From: JAWVFK01 sp033856175
GTDB taxonomy: Bacteria; Actinomycetota; Thermoleophilia; Solirubrobacterales; 70-9
NCBI GenBank assembly: GCA_033856175.1
Contig: JAWVFK010000038.1
Coordinates: 1-58,566 of the forward strand
DNA: 58,566 bases
Direction of reading: 5' to 3'
Part shown: one piece after another, positions 34,066-41,749 of the stretch
Position numbering within the stretch: position 1 is the first letter of the stretch
How the letters are laid out: every line of letters begins with the position of its first letter
Made by a program: the position numbers and the translations under genes
Notes under the pieces: model-generated
What the model was told of the DNA's origin: nothing
The model's database searches: none
Seen by the model: the letters and a program-made list of their open reading frames with translations, nothing else

Positions 34066-34404
34066 ATGGCCGGCTCGATGAAGATCCGCAAGGGCGACGA
34101 CGTCATCCTGATCGGCGGCAAGGACCGCGGCAAGCAGGGCCGCGTGATTCGCACCGAGCCCAAGCGCGACCGCGTCTACGTCGAGGGGCTCAACATGGTC
34201 ACCCGCCATCAGCGCGCCCAGGCGGTAAAGGACACCCAGAAGGGCGGCGAGATCGGTGGCCGGATCAAGAAGGAAGGCCCGATCCACGTCTCCAACGTCG
34301 CCCTGCTCGACCCCAAGGCAAACAAGCCGACCCGCGTCGGCGTCACTCGCGAAGGCGGCCAGCGCAAGCGTGTCGCCAAGCGCAGCGGCGCCGCGATCGA
34401 CTGA
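34066..34404 (+). CDS. rplX: 50S ribosomal protein L24
   Basis: This 112-residue assembly initiator has a KOW motif, 'IRKGDDVILIGGKDRGKQGR', then 'VEGLNMVTRHQRAQ' and 'PIHVSNVALLDPKANKPTRV'. It starts two bases after the rplN stop. Confidence 0.96.
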   Translation: MAGSMKIRKGDDVILIGGKDRGKQGRVIRTEPKRDRVYVEGLNMVTRHQRAQAVKDTQKGGEIGGRIKKEGPIHVSNVALLDPKANKPTRVGVTREGGQRKRVAKRSGAAID

Positions 34405-34421
34405 GCCCGACCGAGACGACC

Positions 34422-35258
34422 ATGGAAGCCACGATCACAGACGCCCAGAAAGCGACGCCACCGCCGCGGCTGCGCGAGCGCTACGAGCAGGAGGTCGTGC
34501 CGGCGCTGACCGGCAAGTTCGGCTACTCGAGCCGGATGGAGGTGCCGCGGATCGACAAGATCACGCTCAACATGGGCCTCGGCGAGGCCAAGCAGGACAA
34601 CGCCATGCTCGAGGCCGCGACCGATCAGCTGGCGCTGATCGCCGGCCAGCGCCCGAGCGTCCGCCGCGCCCGCAAGTCGATCGCCTCGTTCAAGGTCCGC
34701 GAGGGGATGCCGGTGGGCGTCTCGGTGACGCTGCGCCGCGCCCGGATGTGGGAGTTTCTCGACCGTCTGACCTCGATCGCCGTGCCGCGCATCCGCGACT
34801 TCCGCGGCCTCAACCCGCGCTCCTTCGACGGTCGCGGCAACTACTCGATGGGCATCCGCGAGCAGCTGATCTTTCCCGAGATCGACTATGACTCGATCGA
34901 CCAGGTGCGCGGCCTCGACGTGACGATCACGACGACCGCCAAGACCGACGAGGAGGCCTTCGAGCTGCTGCTGGGCCTGGGCATGCCGTTCTCCGCGCAG
35001 GGCCGCCCGGGACAGGAGGACCTCGAGGCCAAGGCCGAGGAGGAGCGCCGCCACGAGGAGGCCCGCATCCGCGCCGAGGCCGAGCAGGCAGCGCTCGAGC
35101 AGCTCAAGGAGGAGAACCCCGAGGCCTACGCCAAGCCGGAGCGCGAAGAAGATGAAGAGGGCGAGGGCGAAGGCGACGAGAAGGGCGAGGGTGGCGAGAG
35201 CGCTGACGCCGCCGCCGAGCCGACAGCCGAGAACGAGAAAGAGGAAGGTTCCGAGTAA
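34422..35258 (+). CDS. rplE: 50S ribosomal protein L5 with ~90-residue acidic C-terminal extension
   Basis: Residues of about 15-190 are a normal L5 that contacts 5S rRNA: 'LRERYEQEVVPALTGKFGY', 'KITLNMGLGEAKQDN', 'RARKSIASFKVREGMPVG', 'RDFRGLNPRSFDGRGNYS' and 'GLDVTITTTAKTDEEAFELL'. After the usual end there is a charged helix (LEAKAEEERRHEEARIRAEA) and a Glu/Gly-rich tail (EREEDEEGEGEGDEKGEGG). The 278 residues compare with about 180 for the family. Confidence 0.95.
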   Translation: MEATITDAQKATPPPRLRERYEQEVVPALTGKFGYSSRMEVPRIDKITLNMGLGEAKQDNAMLEAATDQLALIAGQRPSVRRARKSIASFKVREGMPVGVSVTLRRARMWEFLDRLTSIAVPRIRDFRGLNPRSFDGRGNYSMGIREQLIFPEIDYDSIDQVRGLDVTITTTAKTDEEAFELLLGLGMPFSAQGRPGQEDLEAKAEEERRHEEARIRAEAEQAALEQLKEENPEAYAKPEREEDEEGEGEGDEKGEGGESADAAAEPTAENEKEEGSE

Positions 35259-35260
35259 CG

Positions 35261-35446
35261 ATGGCCAAGACCTCACAACGTGTCAAGCAACAGCGCACCC
35301 CCAAGTACAAGACCCGGGGCTACAACCGCTGCCGCCGCTGCGGCCGCTCGCGCGCCTTCTACCGCAAGTTCGGCCTCTGCCGGATCTGCTTGCGCGAGGC
35401 CGCTCACGAGGGCTACGTGCCCGGGATGACCAAGTCGAGCTGGTAG
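35261..35446 (+). CDS. rpsZ: 30S ribosomal protein S14, zinc-binding type
   Basis: This 61-residue short form has zinc ribbon cysteines at 24, 27, 40 and 43 (CRRC and CRIC) and ends 'REAAHEGYVPGMTKSSW'. This type is common in Gram-positive and many deep bacteria. It starts two bases after rplE. Confidence 0.97.
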   Translation: MAKTSQRVKQQRTPKYKTRGYNRCRRCGRSRAFYRKFGLCRICLREAAHEGYVPGMTKSSW

Positions 35447-35465
35447 GCAAGGGACCCGAACGAAC

Positions 35466-35861
35466 ATGCTCACCGACCCAATCGCAGACTTCCTGACGCG
35501 GATCCGCAACGGCCTCCAGGCTCAGAAGGAGAGCGTCGCCATGCCGCACTCTTCGCTCAAGGTCGAGGTCGCCCGCATCCTCAAGGAGCAGGGCTACATC
35601 GACGGCTACTCGGTCGAGCCGGCGCGCGTCGGTCAGACGATCACGGTCCAGCTCAAGTACACCGAGGACCGCCGCCCGGCGATCAGCGGCATGGAGCGGA
35701 TCTCGCGCCCGGGCCGCCGTCGCTACGTCTCCCACGACAAGGTTCCGCGCGTCCTCGGCGGCATGGGCACGGCGATCGTCTCCACCTCGAACGGCGTGAT
35801 GAGCGGGCACCAGGCCCGCAACACAGGCGTCGGCGGCGAAGTCGTCGCCTACGTCTGGTGA
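35466..35861 (+). CDS. rpsH: 30S ribosomal protein S8
   Basis: This 131-residue protein binds the 16S central domain. 'MLTDPIADFLTRIRNGLQAQ', 'VARILKEQGYIDGY' and the C-terminal 'STSNGVMSGHQARNTGVGGE' are diagnostic. The spacing to rpsZ is 19 bases. Confidence 0.97.
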   Translation: MLTDPIADFLTRIRNGLQAQKESVAMPHSSLKVEVARILKEQGYIDGYSVEPARVGQTITVQLKYTEDRRPAISGMERISRPGRRRYVSHDKVPRVLGGMGTAIVSTSNGVMSGHQARNTGVGGEVVAYVW

Positions 35862-35877
35862 GCGAGCTTGATCTGCG

Positions 35878-36411
35878 ATGAGCCGAATCGGAAGAAAGCC
35901 AATCGAAGTGCCTGACGGGGTCAGCGTCGATATCAAGCCTGGGATCGTCTCGGTCAAGGGGCCGAAGGGCGAGCTGAGCCAAGTCGTCAGCACCGACATG
36001 AAGGTCTCGCAGGCCGAGGCGACGCTGACCGTCGAGCGGCCGACCGACCGCGGTGAGCACCGCGCCCTCCACGGGCTGACGCGGAGCCTGATCGCCAACA
36101 TGGTCGAGGGTGTCACCGCCGGCTTCGAGAAGCGGTTGGAGATCCAGGGCGTCGGCTACCGCGCCCAGCTCAAGGGCACGGGCCTCGAGCTGGCGCTTGG
36201 CTATTCGCACTCTGTCTCGGTACCCGCCCCCGACGGCATCGAGTTTGAGGTACCGCAGCCGACCGAGGTCGTCGTCCGCGGCATCGACAAGCAGCTCGTC
36301 GGCGAGATCGCCGCAGAGATTCGCAAGCGCCGGCCGCCGGAGCCCTACAAGGGCAAGGGCATTCGCTACGCCGGCGAAGAGGTCAAGCGCAAGGTCGGCA
36401 AGCGGGCCTAG
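35878..36411 (+). CDS. rplF: 50S ribosomal protein L6
   Basis: This 177-residue protein lies close to the factor-binding centre. 'MSRIGRKPIEVPDGVSVDIK', 'VKGPKGELS', 'GVGYRAQLKGTGLELALGYS' and the C-terminal 'RPPEPYKGKGIRYAGEEVKR' mark both repeats of the fold. Confidence 0.97.
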   Translation: MSRIGRKPIEVPDGVSVDIKPGIVSVKGPKGELSQVVSTDMKVSQAEATLTVERPTDRGEHRALHGLTRSLIANMVEGVTAGFEKRLEIQGVGYRAQLKGTGLELALGYSHSVSVPAPDGIEFEVPQPTEVVVRGIDKQLVGEIAAEIRKRRPPEPYKGKGIRYAGEEVKRKVGKRA

Positions 36412-36414
36412 ACG

Positions 36415-36768
36415 ATGACCGTCCTGACCAAGCCCCAGCGCCGGCTGCGCCGCCGCCGCCGCGTCCGCGCCAAGGTCCGCGGCACCGCCGAGCGGCCGCG
36501 CCTGTCCGTCTACCGCTCCAACCGCGGCGTCTTCGCCCAGCTGATCGACGACGACGCCGGCCGGACGATCGCCGCCGTCAACTGGACCGAGGCCGAGCTG
36601 CGCAAGCTCAAGGCCGGCGAGCAGGCCAAGCGCGCTGGCGCGCTGCTGGCCGAGCGCGCCGGCAAGTCGGGCGTCAGCGCCTGCGTCTTCGACCGCGGCG
36701 GCTACCAGTTCCACGGCCGCGTCAAGGCACTCGCCGAGGGCGCCCGCGAAGGAGGGCTCAACTTCTAG
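36415..36768 (+). CDS. rplR: 50S ribosomal protein L18
   Basis: This 117-residue 5S rRNA-binding protein is recognised by 'RRLRRRRRVRAKVRGTAERP', 'RLSVYRSNRGVFAQLIDDD' and 'VFDRGGYQFHGRVKALAEGA'. ATG 36415 follows the rplF stop by three bases. Confidence 0.97.
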   Translation: MTVLTKPQRRLRRRRRVRAKVRGTAERPRLSVYRSNRGVFAQLIDDDAGRTIAAVNWTEAELRKLKAGEQAKRAGALLAERAGKSGVSACVFDRGGYQFHGRVKALAEGAREGGLNF

Positions 36769-36803
36769 GCCCCAGCCGGCCTCCGCTAAGTTGAACGACC
36801 GCG

Positions 36804-37460
36804 ATGACGATGATGAAGACCCACGAGATCGAGACGGTCAGCCCCCAGGGGCTGGACCTGCAGGAGCGGGTGATCGAGATCAACCGCGTCGCCAAGGTGG
36901 TCAAGGGCGGCCGCCGCTTCTCCTTCACCGCGCTCGTCGCCGTCGGCGACGAGGACTCGGTCGTCGGCATCGGCTACGGCAAGGCGCGCGAGGTGCCGCT
37001 GGCGATCCAGAAGGCGGTCGAGAACGCCCGCAAGAGCCTGATCCGCGTGCCCAAGTACGGCCAGACGATCACCCACCACACGATCGGCCGCTTCGGCGCC
37101 GGCCACGTCGTCCTGCGCCCAGCCAGCCCGGGAACCGGCGTCATCGCCGGCGGCGGTGTCCGCGCCGTGCTCGAGCTGGGCGGCGTCCGCGACGTCCTCA
37201 CCAAGAGCATCGGCACGCAGAACCCGATCAACCTCGTCAAGGCGACGATGGAGGGCCTGATGAGCCTGCGCCGCCCCGAGGAGGTCGCCAAGGTCCGCGG
37301 CCTCTCGATCAGCCAGGTGCTCGGCATCGAGGGCAAGAACCGCGACCAGTCCGAGGCCAAGCCCGAGCAGGCCGAGCAGCCGGCGCCGGTCCCGGAGGCC
37401 GCTGCCAGGGCCGAGGTCGAGGCCAGCGCCCCCGAGGCGGCGACCGAGGCAGCCGAATGA
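36804..37460 (+). CDS. rpsE: 30S ribosomal protein S5 with acidic/Ala-rich C-terminal tail
   Basis: The S5 domain is complete: 'LQERVIEINRVAKVVKGGRR', 'VGIGYGKAREVPLAIQKA', 'GTGVIAGGGVRAVLELGGVR' and 'LTKSIGTQNPINLVKATMEG'. About 40 residues rich in Glu, Ala and Pro (EQAEQPAPVPEAAARAEVEA) extend the end to 218 residues against about 165. The ATGs at 36804 and 36813 are near-equal start choices. It overlaps rpmD by four bases. Confidence 0.95.
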   Translation: MTMMKTHEIETVSPQGLDLQERVIEINRVAKVVKGGRRFSFTALVAVGDEDSVVGIGYGKAREVPLAIQKAVENARKSLIRVPKYGQTITHHTIGRFGAGHVVLRPASPGTGVIAGGGVRAVLELGGVRDVLTKSIGTQNPINLVKATMEGLMSLRRPEEVAKVRGLSISQVLGIEGKNRDQSEAKPEQAEQPAPVPEAAARAEVEASAPEAATEAAE

Positions 37461-37636
37461 GCAAGCTTCGAATCAAGCAGGTGCGCAGCCGCATCGGCAG
37501 CAAGGCCAACCAGCGCGCGACCCTGCGCTCGCTCGGCCTCGGCCGCATCGGCAGCACCACCGAGCGCGAGTCCTCGCCGCAGCTGCAGGGGATGCTCCAC
37601 TCGATCCGCCATCTCGTCGAGGTCGAGGAGTCCTGA
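37457..37636 (+). CDS. rpmD: 50S ribosomal protein L30
   Basis: This 59-residue protein reads 'SKLRIKQVRSRIGSKANQRA' and 'LRSLGLGRIGSTTERE', the typical L30 pattern. Its ATG lies inside the rpsE stop (ATGA) and its stop overlaps the rplO ATG by one base. Confidence 0.95.
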   Translation: MSKLRIKQVRSRIGSKANQRATLRSLGLGRIGSTTERESSPQLQGMLHSIRHLVEVEES

Positions 37637-38124
37637 TGCCCAAGGATCCCGCCACGATCGCGCTGCACACGATCAAGCCGAAGGCCGGCTCGCGCCGCCC
37701 GCGCAAGCGGATCGGCCGCGGCGAGGGCTCGGGGCTGGGCAAGACCTCGGGCCGCGGCCACAAGGGCGCCGGCGCCCGCGCCGGCTCCAAGCAGAAGGCC
37801 GGCTACGAGGGCGGCCAGAACCCCGTCCACATGCGGATGCGCAAGCTGCGCGGCCCGCACATGAAGAAATCGATGCCGTTCGAGAACTTCCGCACCCAGA
37901 CCCAGCCGATCAACGTCGCCACGCTCGAGGAGCGCTTCGACGCCGGCGCCGAGGTCAATCCCGAGTCCCTGCGCGAGGCCGGCCTCGCCAAGCGCCGCCA
38001 CCCCGTCAAGGTGCTCGGCCAGGGGGACATCTCGAAGAAGCTGACGGTCCGCGCCCACGCCTTCAGCGCGGTCGCCAAGGAGAAGATCGAGAAGGCTGGA
38101 GGTAGCTGCGAGGTCATCGCGTGA
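37636..38124 (+). CDS. rplO: 50S ribosomal protein L15
   Basis: This 162-residue protein has the Gly/Arg-rich N-terminal arm ('RKRIGRGEGSGLGKTSGRGH', 'KGAGARAGSKQKAGYEGGQ') and C-terminal 'HPVKVLGQGDISKKLTVRAH' and 'FSAVAKEKIEKAGGSCEVI'. It overlaps secY by four bases. Confidence 0.97.
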   Translation: MPKDPATIALHTIKPKAGSRRPRKRIGRGEGSGLGKTSGRGHKGAGARAGSKQKAGYEGGQNPVHMRMRKLRGPHMKKSMPFENFRTQTQPINVATLEERFDAGAEVNPESLREAGLAKRRHPVKVLGQGDISKKLTVRAHAFSAVAKEKIEKAGGSCEVIA

Positions 38125-39392
38125 TCCGAACGATCACAAACGCCTTCGCGGTCCCCGAGATTCGCCGCAAGATCGCCTTTACCGCGGCGATGCTCCTTCT
38201 CTACCGGCTCGGCAGCTACATCCCCTCGCCGGGCGTCGACATCAACACCGTCAAGGACATCGAGTCCAACTTCGGCGGCTCGAACATCCTCGGCTTCCTC
38301 AACCTCTTCTCCGGCGGCAGCCTCTCGCGGCTGTCGCTGTTCGCGCTGGGGATCATGCCCTACATCACCGCGTCGATCATCCTCCAGCTGCTGACCGTGG
38401 TCGTGCCGGCGCTGGAGAAGCTGCAGAAGGAAGGCGAGATCGGCCAGCAGAAGATCACCCAGTACACGCGCTACCTGACCGTCATCCTCGCCTTCGCCCA
38501 GGCGACCGGCTACGTCTTCCTCTTCCGCAGCTTCCAGAACCAGGCCGGCACCAGCGTCGTCGGCCAGCTGACGGCCTCGAAGGTGCTGCTGATCGTCATC
38601 TGCCTGACCGCGGGCACGGTGCTGGTGATGTGGTTCGGTGAGCTGATCACCCAGCGCGGCATCGGCAACGGCATCTCGCTGATGATCTTCGCCTCGATCG
38701 CCTCGCGGATCCCCAACGGCATCCAGGCGTGGTGGACCAACCCCGACCAGGTCTTCGTCGTGCTGATGCCGTTCGTCGCCCTGGCGGTGATCGTCGCGAT
38801 CGTCTTCGTCCAGGAGGGCCAGCGGCGGATCCCGGTCCAATACGCCAAGCGAATCGTCGGCCGGCGGATGACCTCGGGCGGCTCCACCTACCTGCCGCTG
38901 CGGGTCAACATGGCGGGCGTCATCCCAGTCATCTTCGCCGCTTCGATCATGGCCTTCCCGCCGACCGTCGGCCAGCTGCTCAACACCGGCGCCGCCCGTG
39001 ACCTCGCCGCCTTCTTCAACCCCGGCGGCTGGGCCTACGTCGCCGGCGAGGTCTTCTTCATCGTCATCTTCACCTACTTCTATACGGCGGTCACCTTCAA
39101 CCCGGTCGACCAGGCCGACAACCTGAAGAAGTACGGCGGCTTCATCCCCGGCGTGCGCCCGGGCCGGCCGACCGCCGAGTACCTGGATCGAATCCTCTCG
39201 CGGCTGACCTTCCCGGGGGCGCTCTACCTCGGCGCCGTCGCCGCGCTGCCGACGATCCTGATCAACCAGACCTCGGCCAACTTCTTCTTCGGCGGCACCT
39301 CGATCCTGATCGTGATCGGCGTCGCCCTCGACACGGTCAAGCAGCTGGAGGCGCAGCTGATGATGCGCAACTACGAAGGCTTCCTCAAGTAG
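38121..39392 (+). CDS. secY: Protein translocase subunit SecY
   Basis: This 423-residue channel subunit of the Sec translocon has about ten membrane helices. 'FNLFSGGSLSRLSLFALGIM'-like sequence near residue 60-75 ('LFSGGSLSRLSLFALGIMPY'), 'YTRYLTVILAFAQATGY' and the cytoplasmic loop 'QEGQRRIPVQYAKRIVGRRM' are typical. It starts with GTG overlapping rplO. Its position between rplO and adk is the usual one. Confidence 0.97.
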   Translation: MIRTITNAFAVPEIRRKIAFTAAMLLLYRLGSYIPSPGVDINTVKDIESNFGGSNILGFLNLFSGGSLSRLSLFALGIMPYITASIILQLLTVVVPALEKLQKEGEIGQQKITQYTRYLTVILAFAQATGYVFLFRSFQNQAGTSVVGQLTASKVLLIVICLTAGTVLVMWFGELITQRGIGNGISLMIFASIASRIPNGIQAWWTNPDQVFVVLMPFVALAVIVAIVFVQEGQRRIPVQYAKRIVGRRMTSGGSTYLPLRVNMAGVIPVIFAASIMAFPPTVGQLLNTGAARDLAAFFNPGGWAYVAGEVFFIVIFTYFYTAVTFNPVDQADNLKKYGGFIPGVRPGRPTAEYLDRILSRLTFPGALYLGAVAALPTILINQTSANFFFGGTSILIVIGVALDTVKQLEAQLMMRNYEGFLK

Positions 39393-39419
39393 GACCCGCG
39401 GCCTCGCGCCGCGCTTCAA

Positions 39420-40094
39420 ATGTCCGAACTGAACCTAGTCCTACTCGGTCCGCCCGGCTCCGGCAAGGGCACCCAGGGGGAGCGCCTCCAGGAGGACCTC
39501 GAGCTGCCCTACTACGCGACCGGCGACATCCTTCGCGCCGCCGTCCGCGACGAGACCGATCTCGGCCAGCAGGCCAAGGAGTACATGGACCGCGGCGACC
39601 TCGTCCCCGACGAGATCATCATCGGCGCGATCGCCGAGCGCGTCTGCGACCCCGAGGCCAGCGACGGCTTCATCCTCGACGGCTTCCCGCGGACGACCGC
39701 TCAGGCCGAGGCGCTCGACGCGAAGATGGACGAGCTCGGCCGCAAGCTCAGCGTCGCGCTGCTGATCGATGTCTCCGACGATGAGGTCGTCCGCCGGCTG
39801 GGGGGGAGGCGGACCTGCCTCGAGGGCGGCCACGTCTACCACGTCGAGTTCGACCCGCCCAAGCAGGAGGGTATCTGCGACGTCGACGGCAGCGAGCTGA
39901 TCGTCCGCGACGACGACAAGCCCGACGTCATCCGCCACAGGCTCACCCAGTACCACGACAAGACCGAGCCGCTGATCTCCTACTACGACGAGCGGGGCAT
40001 CCTCCAGCGCGTCGACGGCACCCTGCCCCCGCCCGAGGTCGAGGAGAAGATCCGGGCGCTGCTGGCGACGCTGCGCCTGGAAGGGGAAGTTTGA
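39420..40094 (+). CDS. adk: Adenylate kinase
   Basis: This 224-residue enzyme interconverts AMP + ATP and 2 ADP. P-loop 'GPPGSGKGTQ', 'ATGDILR' and 'ILDGFPRTTAQAEAL' are present. The lid reads 'RRTCLEGGHVYHVEF' and 'GICDVDGSEL', so two of the four zinc cysteines of Gram-positive enzymes are kept (first and third), while the fourth is Asp and the second is Gly with a nearby His. A mixed Cys/His/Asp zinc site is possible. Confidence 0.97.
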   Translation: MSELNLVLLGPPGSGKGTQGERLQEDLELPYYATGDILRAAVRDETDLGQQAKEYMDRGDLVPDEIIIGAIAERVCDPEASDGFILDGFPRTTAQAEALDAKMDELGRKLSVALLIDVSDDEVVRRLGGRRTCLEGGHVYHVEFDPPKQEGICDVDGSELIVRDDDKPDVIRHRLTQYHDKTEPLISYYDERGILQRVDGTLPPPEVEEKIRALLATLRLEGEV

Positions 40095-40125
40095 TGGCGG
40101 CGCCGGCCCGCAGCTCCCTCCGCAG

Positions 40126-40881
40126 TTGATCGTCCGCAAGTCGCCCGAGCAGGTCGAGGCGATGGCCGCGGCCGGCGACATCCAGGCTCGCTGCCTGAAG
40201 ATGCTCGAGGCGAAGGCGCGGCCGGGCGTGACCACCGCCGAGCTCGACGAAGCCGCCGAGCGCTTCATCCGTTCGCAGGGCGCCGAGCCCTCGTTCAAGG
40301 GCTACCGTGGCTTCCCCGGCTCGATCTGCGCGTCGCCGAACTCGATGGTCGTCCACGGCATCCCGGGCCCCTACGAGCTGACGCGCGGCGATGTGCTCTC
40401 GATCGACGTCGGCGTCACCTATGAGGGCTGGGTCGCCGACGCGGCGATGACGCTGCCGATCGGCGCGGTGGACGAGCAGGCCGAGCGCCTACTGGAGACG
40501 ACACGCGACGCCCTCTTCGTCGGCATCGACCAGGCTCGCCCGGGCAATCACCTCAGCGACATCTCGAGCGCGATCCAGCAGCGCGTCGAGCGCGACGGCT
40601 TCGGCGTCATCCGCACCCTCGTCGGCCACGGCGTCGGCCGCGACATGCACGAGGACCCGCAGATCCCCAACTTCGGCGAGCCGGGCAAGGGCCCGCTGCT
40701 GGAGGAGGGAATGGTTCTCGCGATCGAGCCGATGGTCAACGCCGGCAGCGACGAGGTCCACATGGGCGACGACGGCTGGGCCGTCTACTCCGACGACGGC
40801 TCGCTGGCGGCCCACTTCGAGTTCACGGTCGCCGTCACGGCCGGCGCGCCGAGGGTGCTGACACCCTGGCACGAGCTCTAA
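40126..40881 (+). CDS. map: Methionine aminopeptidase, type I
   Basis: This 251-residue enzyme removes the N-terminal Met from new proteins. The five metal ligands are visible: Asp in 'LSIDVGV', Asp in 'VADAAMTLP', His in 'VGHGVGRDMHE', Glu in 'LAIEPM' and Glu in 'AHFEFTVAV'. The start is TTG at 40126; no upstream ATG in frame exists and the next Met would lose the conserved 'IVRKSPEQVEAM'. infA, the usual next gene, is not here. Confidence 0.95.
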   Translation: MIVRKSPEQVEAMAAAGDIQARCLKMLEAKARPGVTTAELDEAAERFIRSQGAEPSFKGYRGFPGSICASPNSMVVHGIPGPYELTRGDVLSIDVGVTYEGWVADAAMTLPIGAVDEQAERLLETTRDALFVGIDQARPGNHLSDISSAIQQRVERDGFGVIRTLVGHGVGRDMHEDPQIPNFGEPGKGPLLEEGMVLAIEPMVNAGSDEVHMGDDGWAVYSDDGSLAAHFEFTVAVTAGAPRVLTPWHEL

Positions 40882-40920
40882 GGCGCGGGTTGAGAGGTTG
40901 CTGCTCATGACACTTCCTCG

Positions 40921-40950
40921 TTGACGCTGCAGGGGCGACCCGACTACGAT
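40921..40950 (+). promoter_or_regulatory. Promoter of the second sigma-factor gene
   Basis: TTGACG (40921-40926), an 18-base spacer, TACGAT (40945-40950), 11 bases, ATG. The downstream bases CCGCGGGGTATG match those before the first sigma gene exactly. Confidence 0.7.
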
Positions 40951-40961
40951 GGCCGCGGGGT

Positions 40962-41693
40962 ATGGCTGAGAGTTTCAATCAGGGCGGGACCGCCGGCTTG
41001 TCGGCCGGCGAGGCCGACGGCGATCGCGCCGCGCTCGACCAGCGCCGCGAGGATGCCGACAGTGCCGAGCTGGTGCGCCGCATCCAGGCCGGCGACCGCG
41101 AGGGCTTCGCCGATCTCTACAACCGCTACTTCGACCGCGTCTACGGCTACCTGCGGGTGGTGCTCAAGGACTCTCACGAGGCCGAGGACGTCGCCCAGCA
41201 GGCATTCGCCCAGGTGATCGAGGCGCTGCCGCGCTACGAGATCCGCAGCCAGCCGTTCCGCGCCTGGCTCTACACGATCGTCCGCAACCTGGCGATCAGC
41301 CACCTGCGAAAGCACGGCAGGGTCGAGGCCGAGGAGCCGGAGGCGATGGCGCGGCGGCAGGAACGCGCCAATCGCAACGCCGAGCCGGAGCTGCCGGTCC
41401 TGTCCTGGATCAGCGACCGTGACCTCCATGTCTTCATCGAGCGCCTGCCGCTGGCGCAGCGCCAGGCGCTGGCGCTGCGCTTCATGCTCGATCTCAACGC
41501 CACGGAGATCGCCCAGGTTCTCGGCCGCACTCCCGACGATGTCCGCGGCCTCCAGCACCGCGCCCTGACCTTCCTCCGCGCCCGCCTGACCGCCATCGGC
41601 CGTCGGCGCACGGGCGAGAAGCCGATCCGCATGCGTGGCCGCTTCCGCCAGGCCCCGGTCCTGCGCTCCCGCCGCTTCATCCTGCGGCCCTGA
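40962..41693 (+). CDS. ECF-type RNA polymerase sigma factor with extra basic C-terminal tail (cassette 2)
   Basis: This 243-residue paralogue of the sigma factor at 10607 has region 2 'LYNRYFDRVYGYLRVVLKDS', 'HEAEDVAQQAFAQV' and 'PFRAWLYTIVRNLAISHLRK', the same linker end WISDRDL, and region 4 'ERLPLAQRQALALRFML' with the helix-turn-helix 'NATEIAQVLGRTPDDV'. After region 4 the tail carries RQAPVLRSRRF, matching the first paralogue. The N-terminal 35 residues differ. It sits between map and the second giant gene, 56 bases ahead of the latter. No anti-sigma gene is adjacent. Confidence 0.9.
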   Translation: MAESFNQGGTAGLSAGEADGDRAALDQRREDADSAELVRRIQAGDREGFADLYNRYFDRVYGYLRVVLKDSHEAEDVAQQAFAQVIEALPRYEIRSQPFRAWLYTIVRNLAISHLRKHGRVEAEEPEAMARRQERANRNAEPELPVLSWISDRDLHVFIERLPLAQRQALALRFMLDLNATEIAQVLGRTPDDVRGLQHRALTFLRARLTAIGRRRTGEKPIRMRGRFRQAPVLRSRRFILRP

Positions 41694-41702
41694 TCATCTA
41701 AA

Positions 41703-41727
41703 CCGCAATTCGTTCAAACGCTGGGCG
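41703..41727 (+). promoter_or_regulatory. Candidate sigma-dependent site before giant gene 2
   Basis: CCGCAA (41703-41708), 14 bases, GGGCG (41723-41727). The same two blocks with the same spacing precede giant gene 1. The distance to the start codon differs (22 against 14 bases), so its role is uncertain. Confidence 0.3.
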
Positions 41728-41749
41728 GCGCCGGCGCGTTGCTTAGGTG

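Noticed and set aside
40882..40961. Search for infA after map
   Set aside because: The 80-base gap is too short and no IF-1-like peptide is seen in any frame, nor in 48980-49139.
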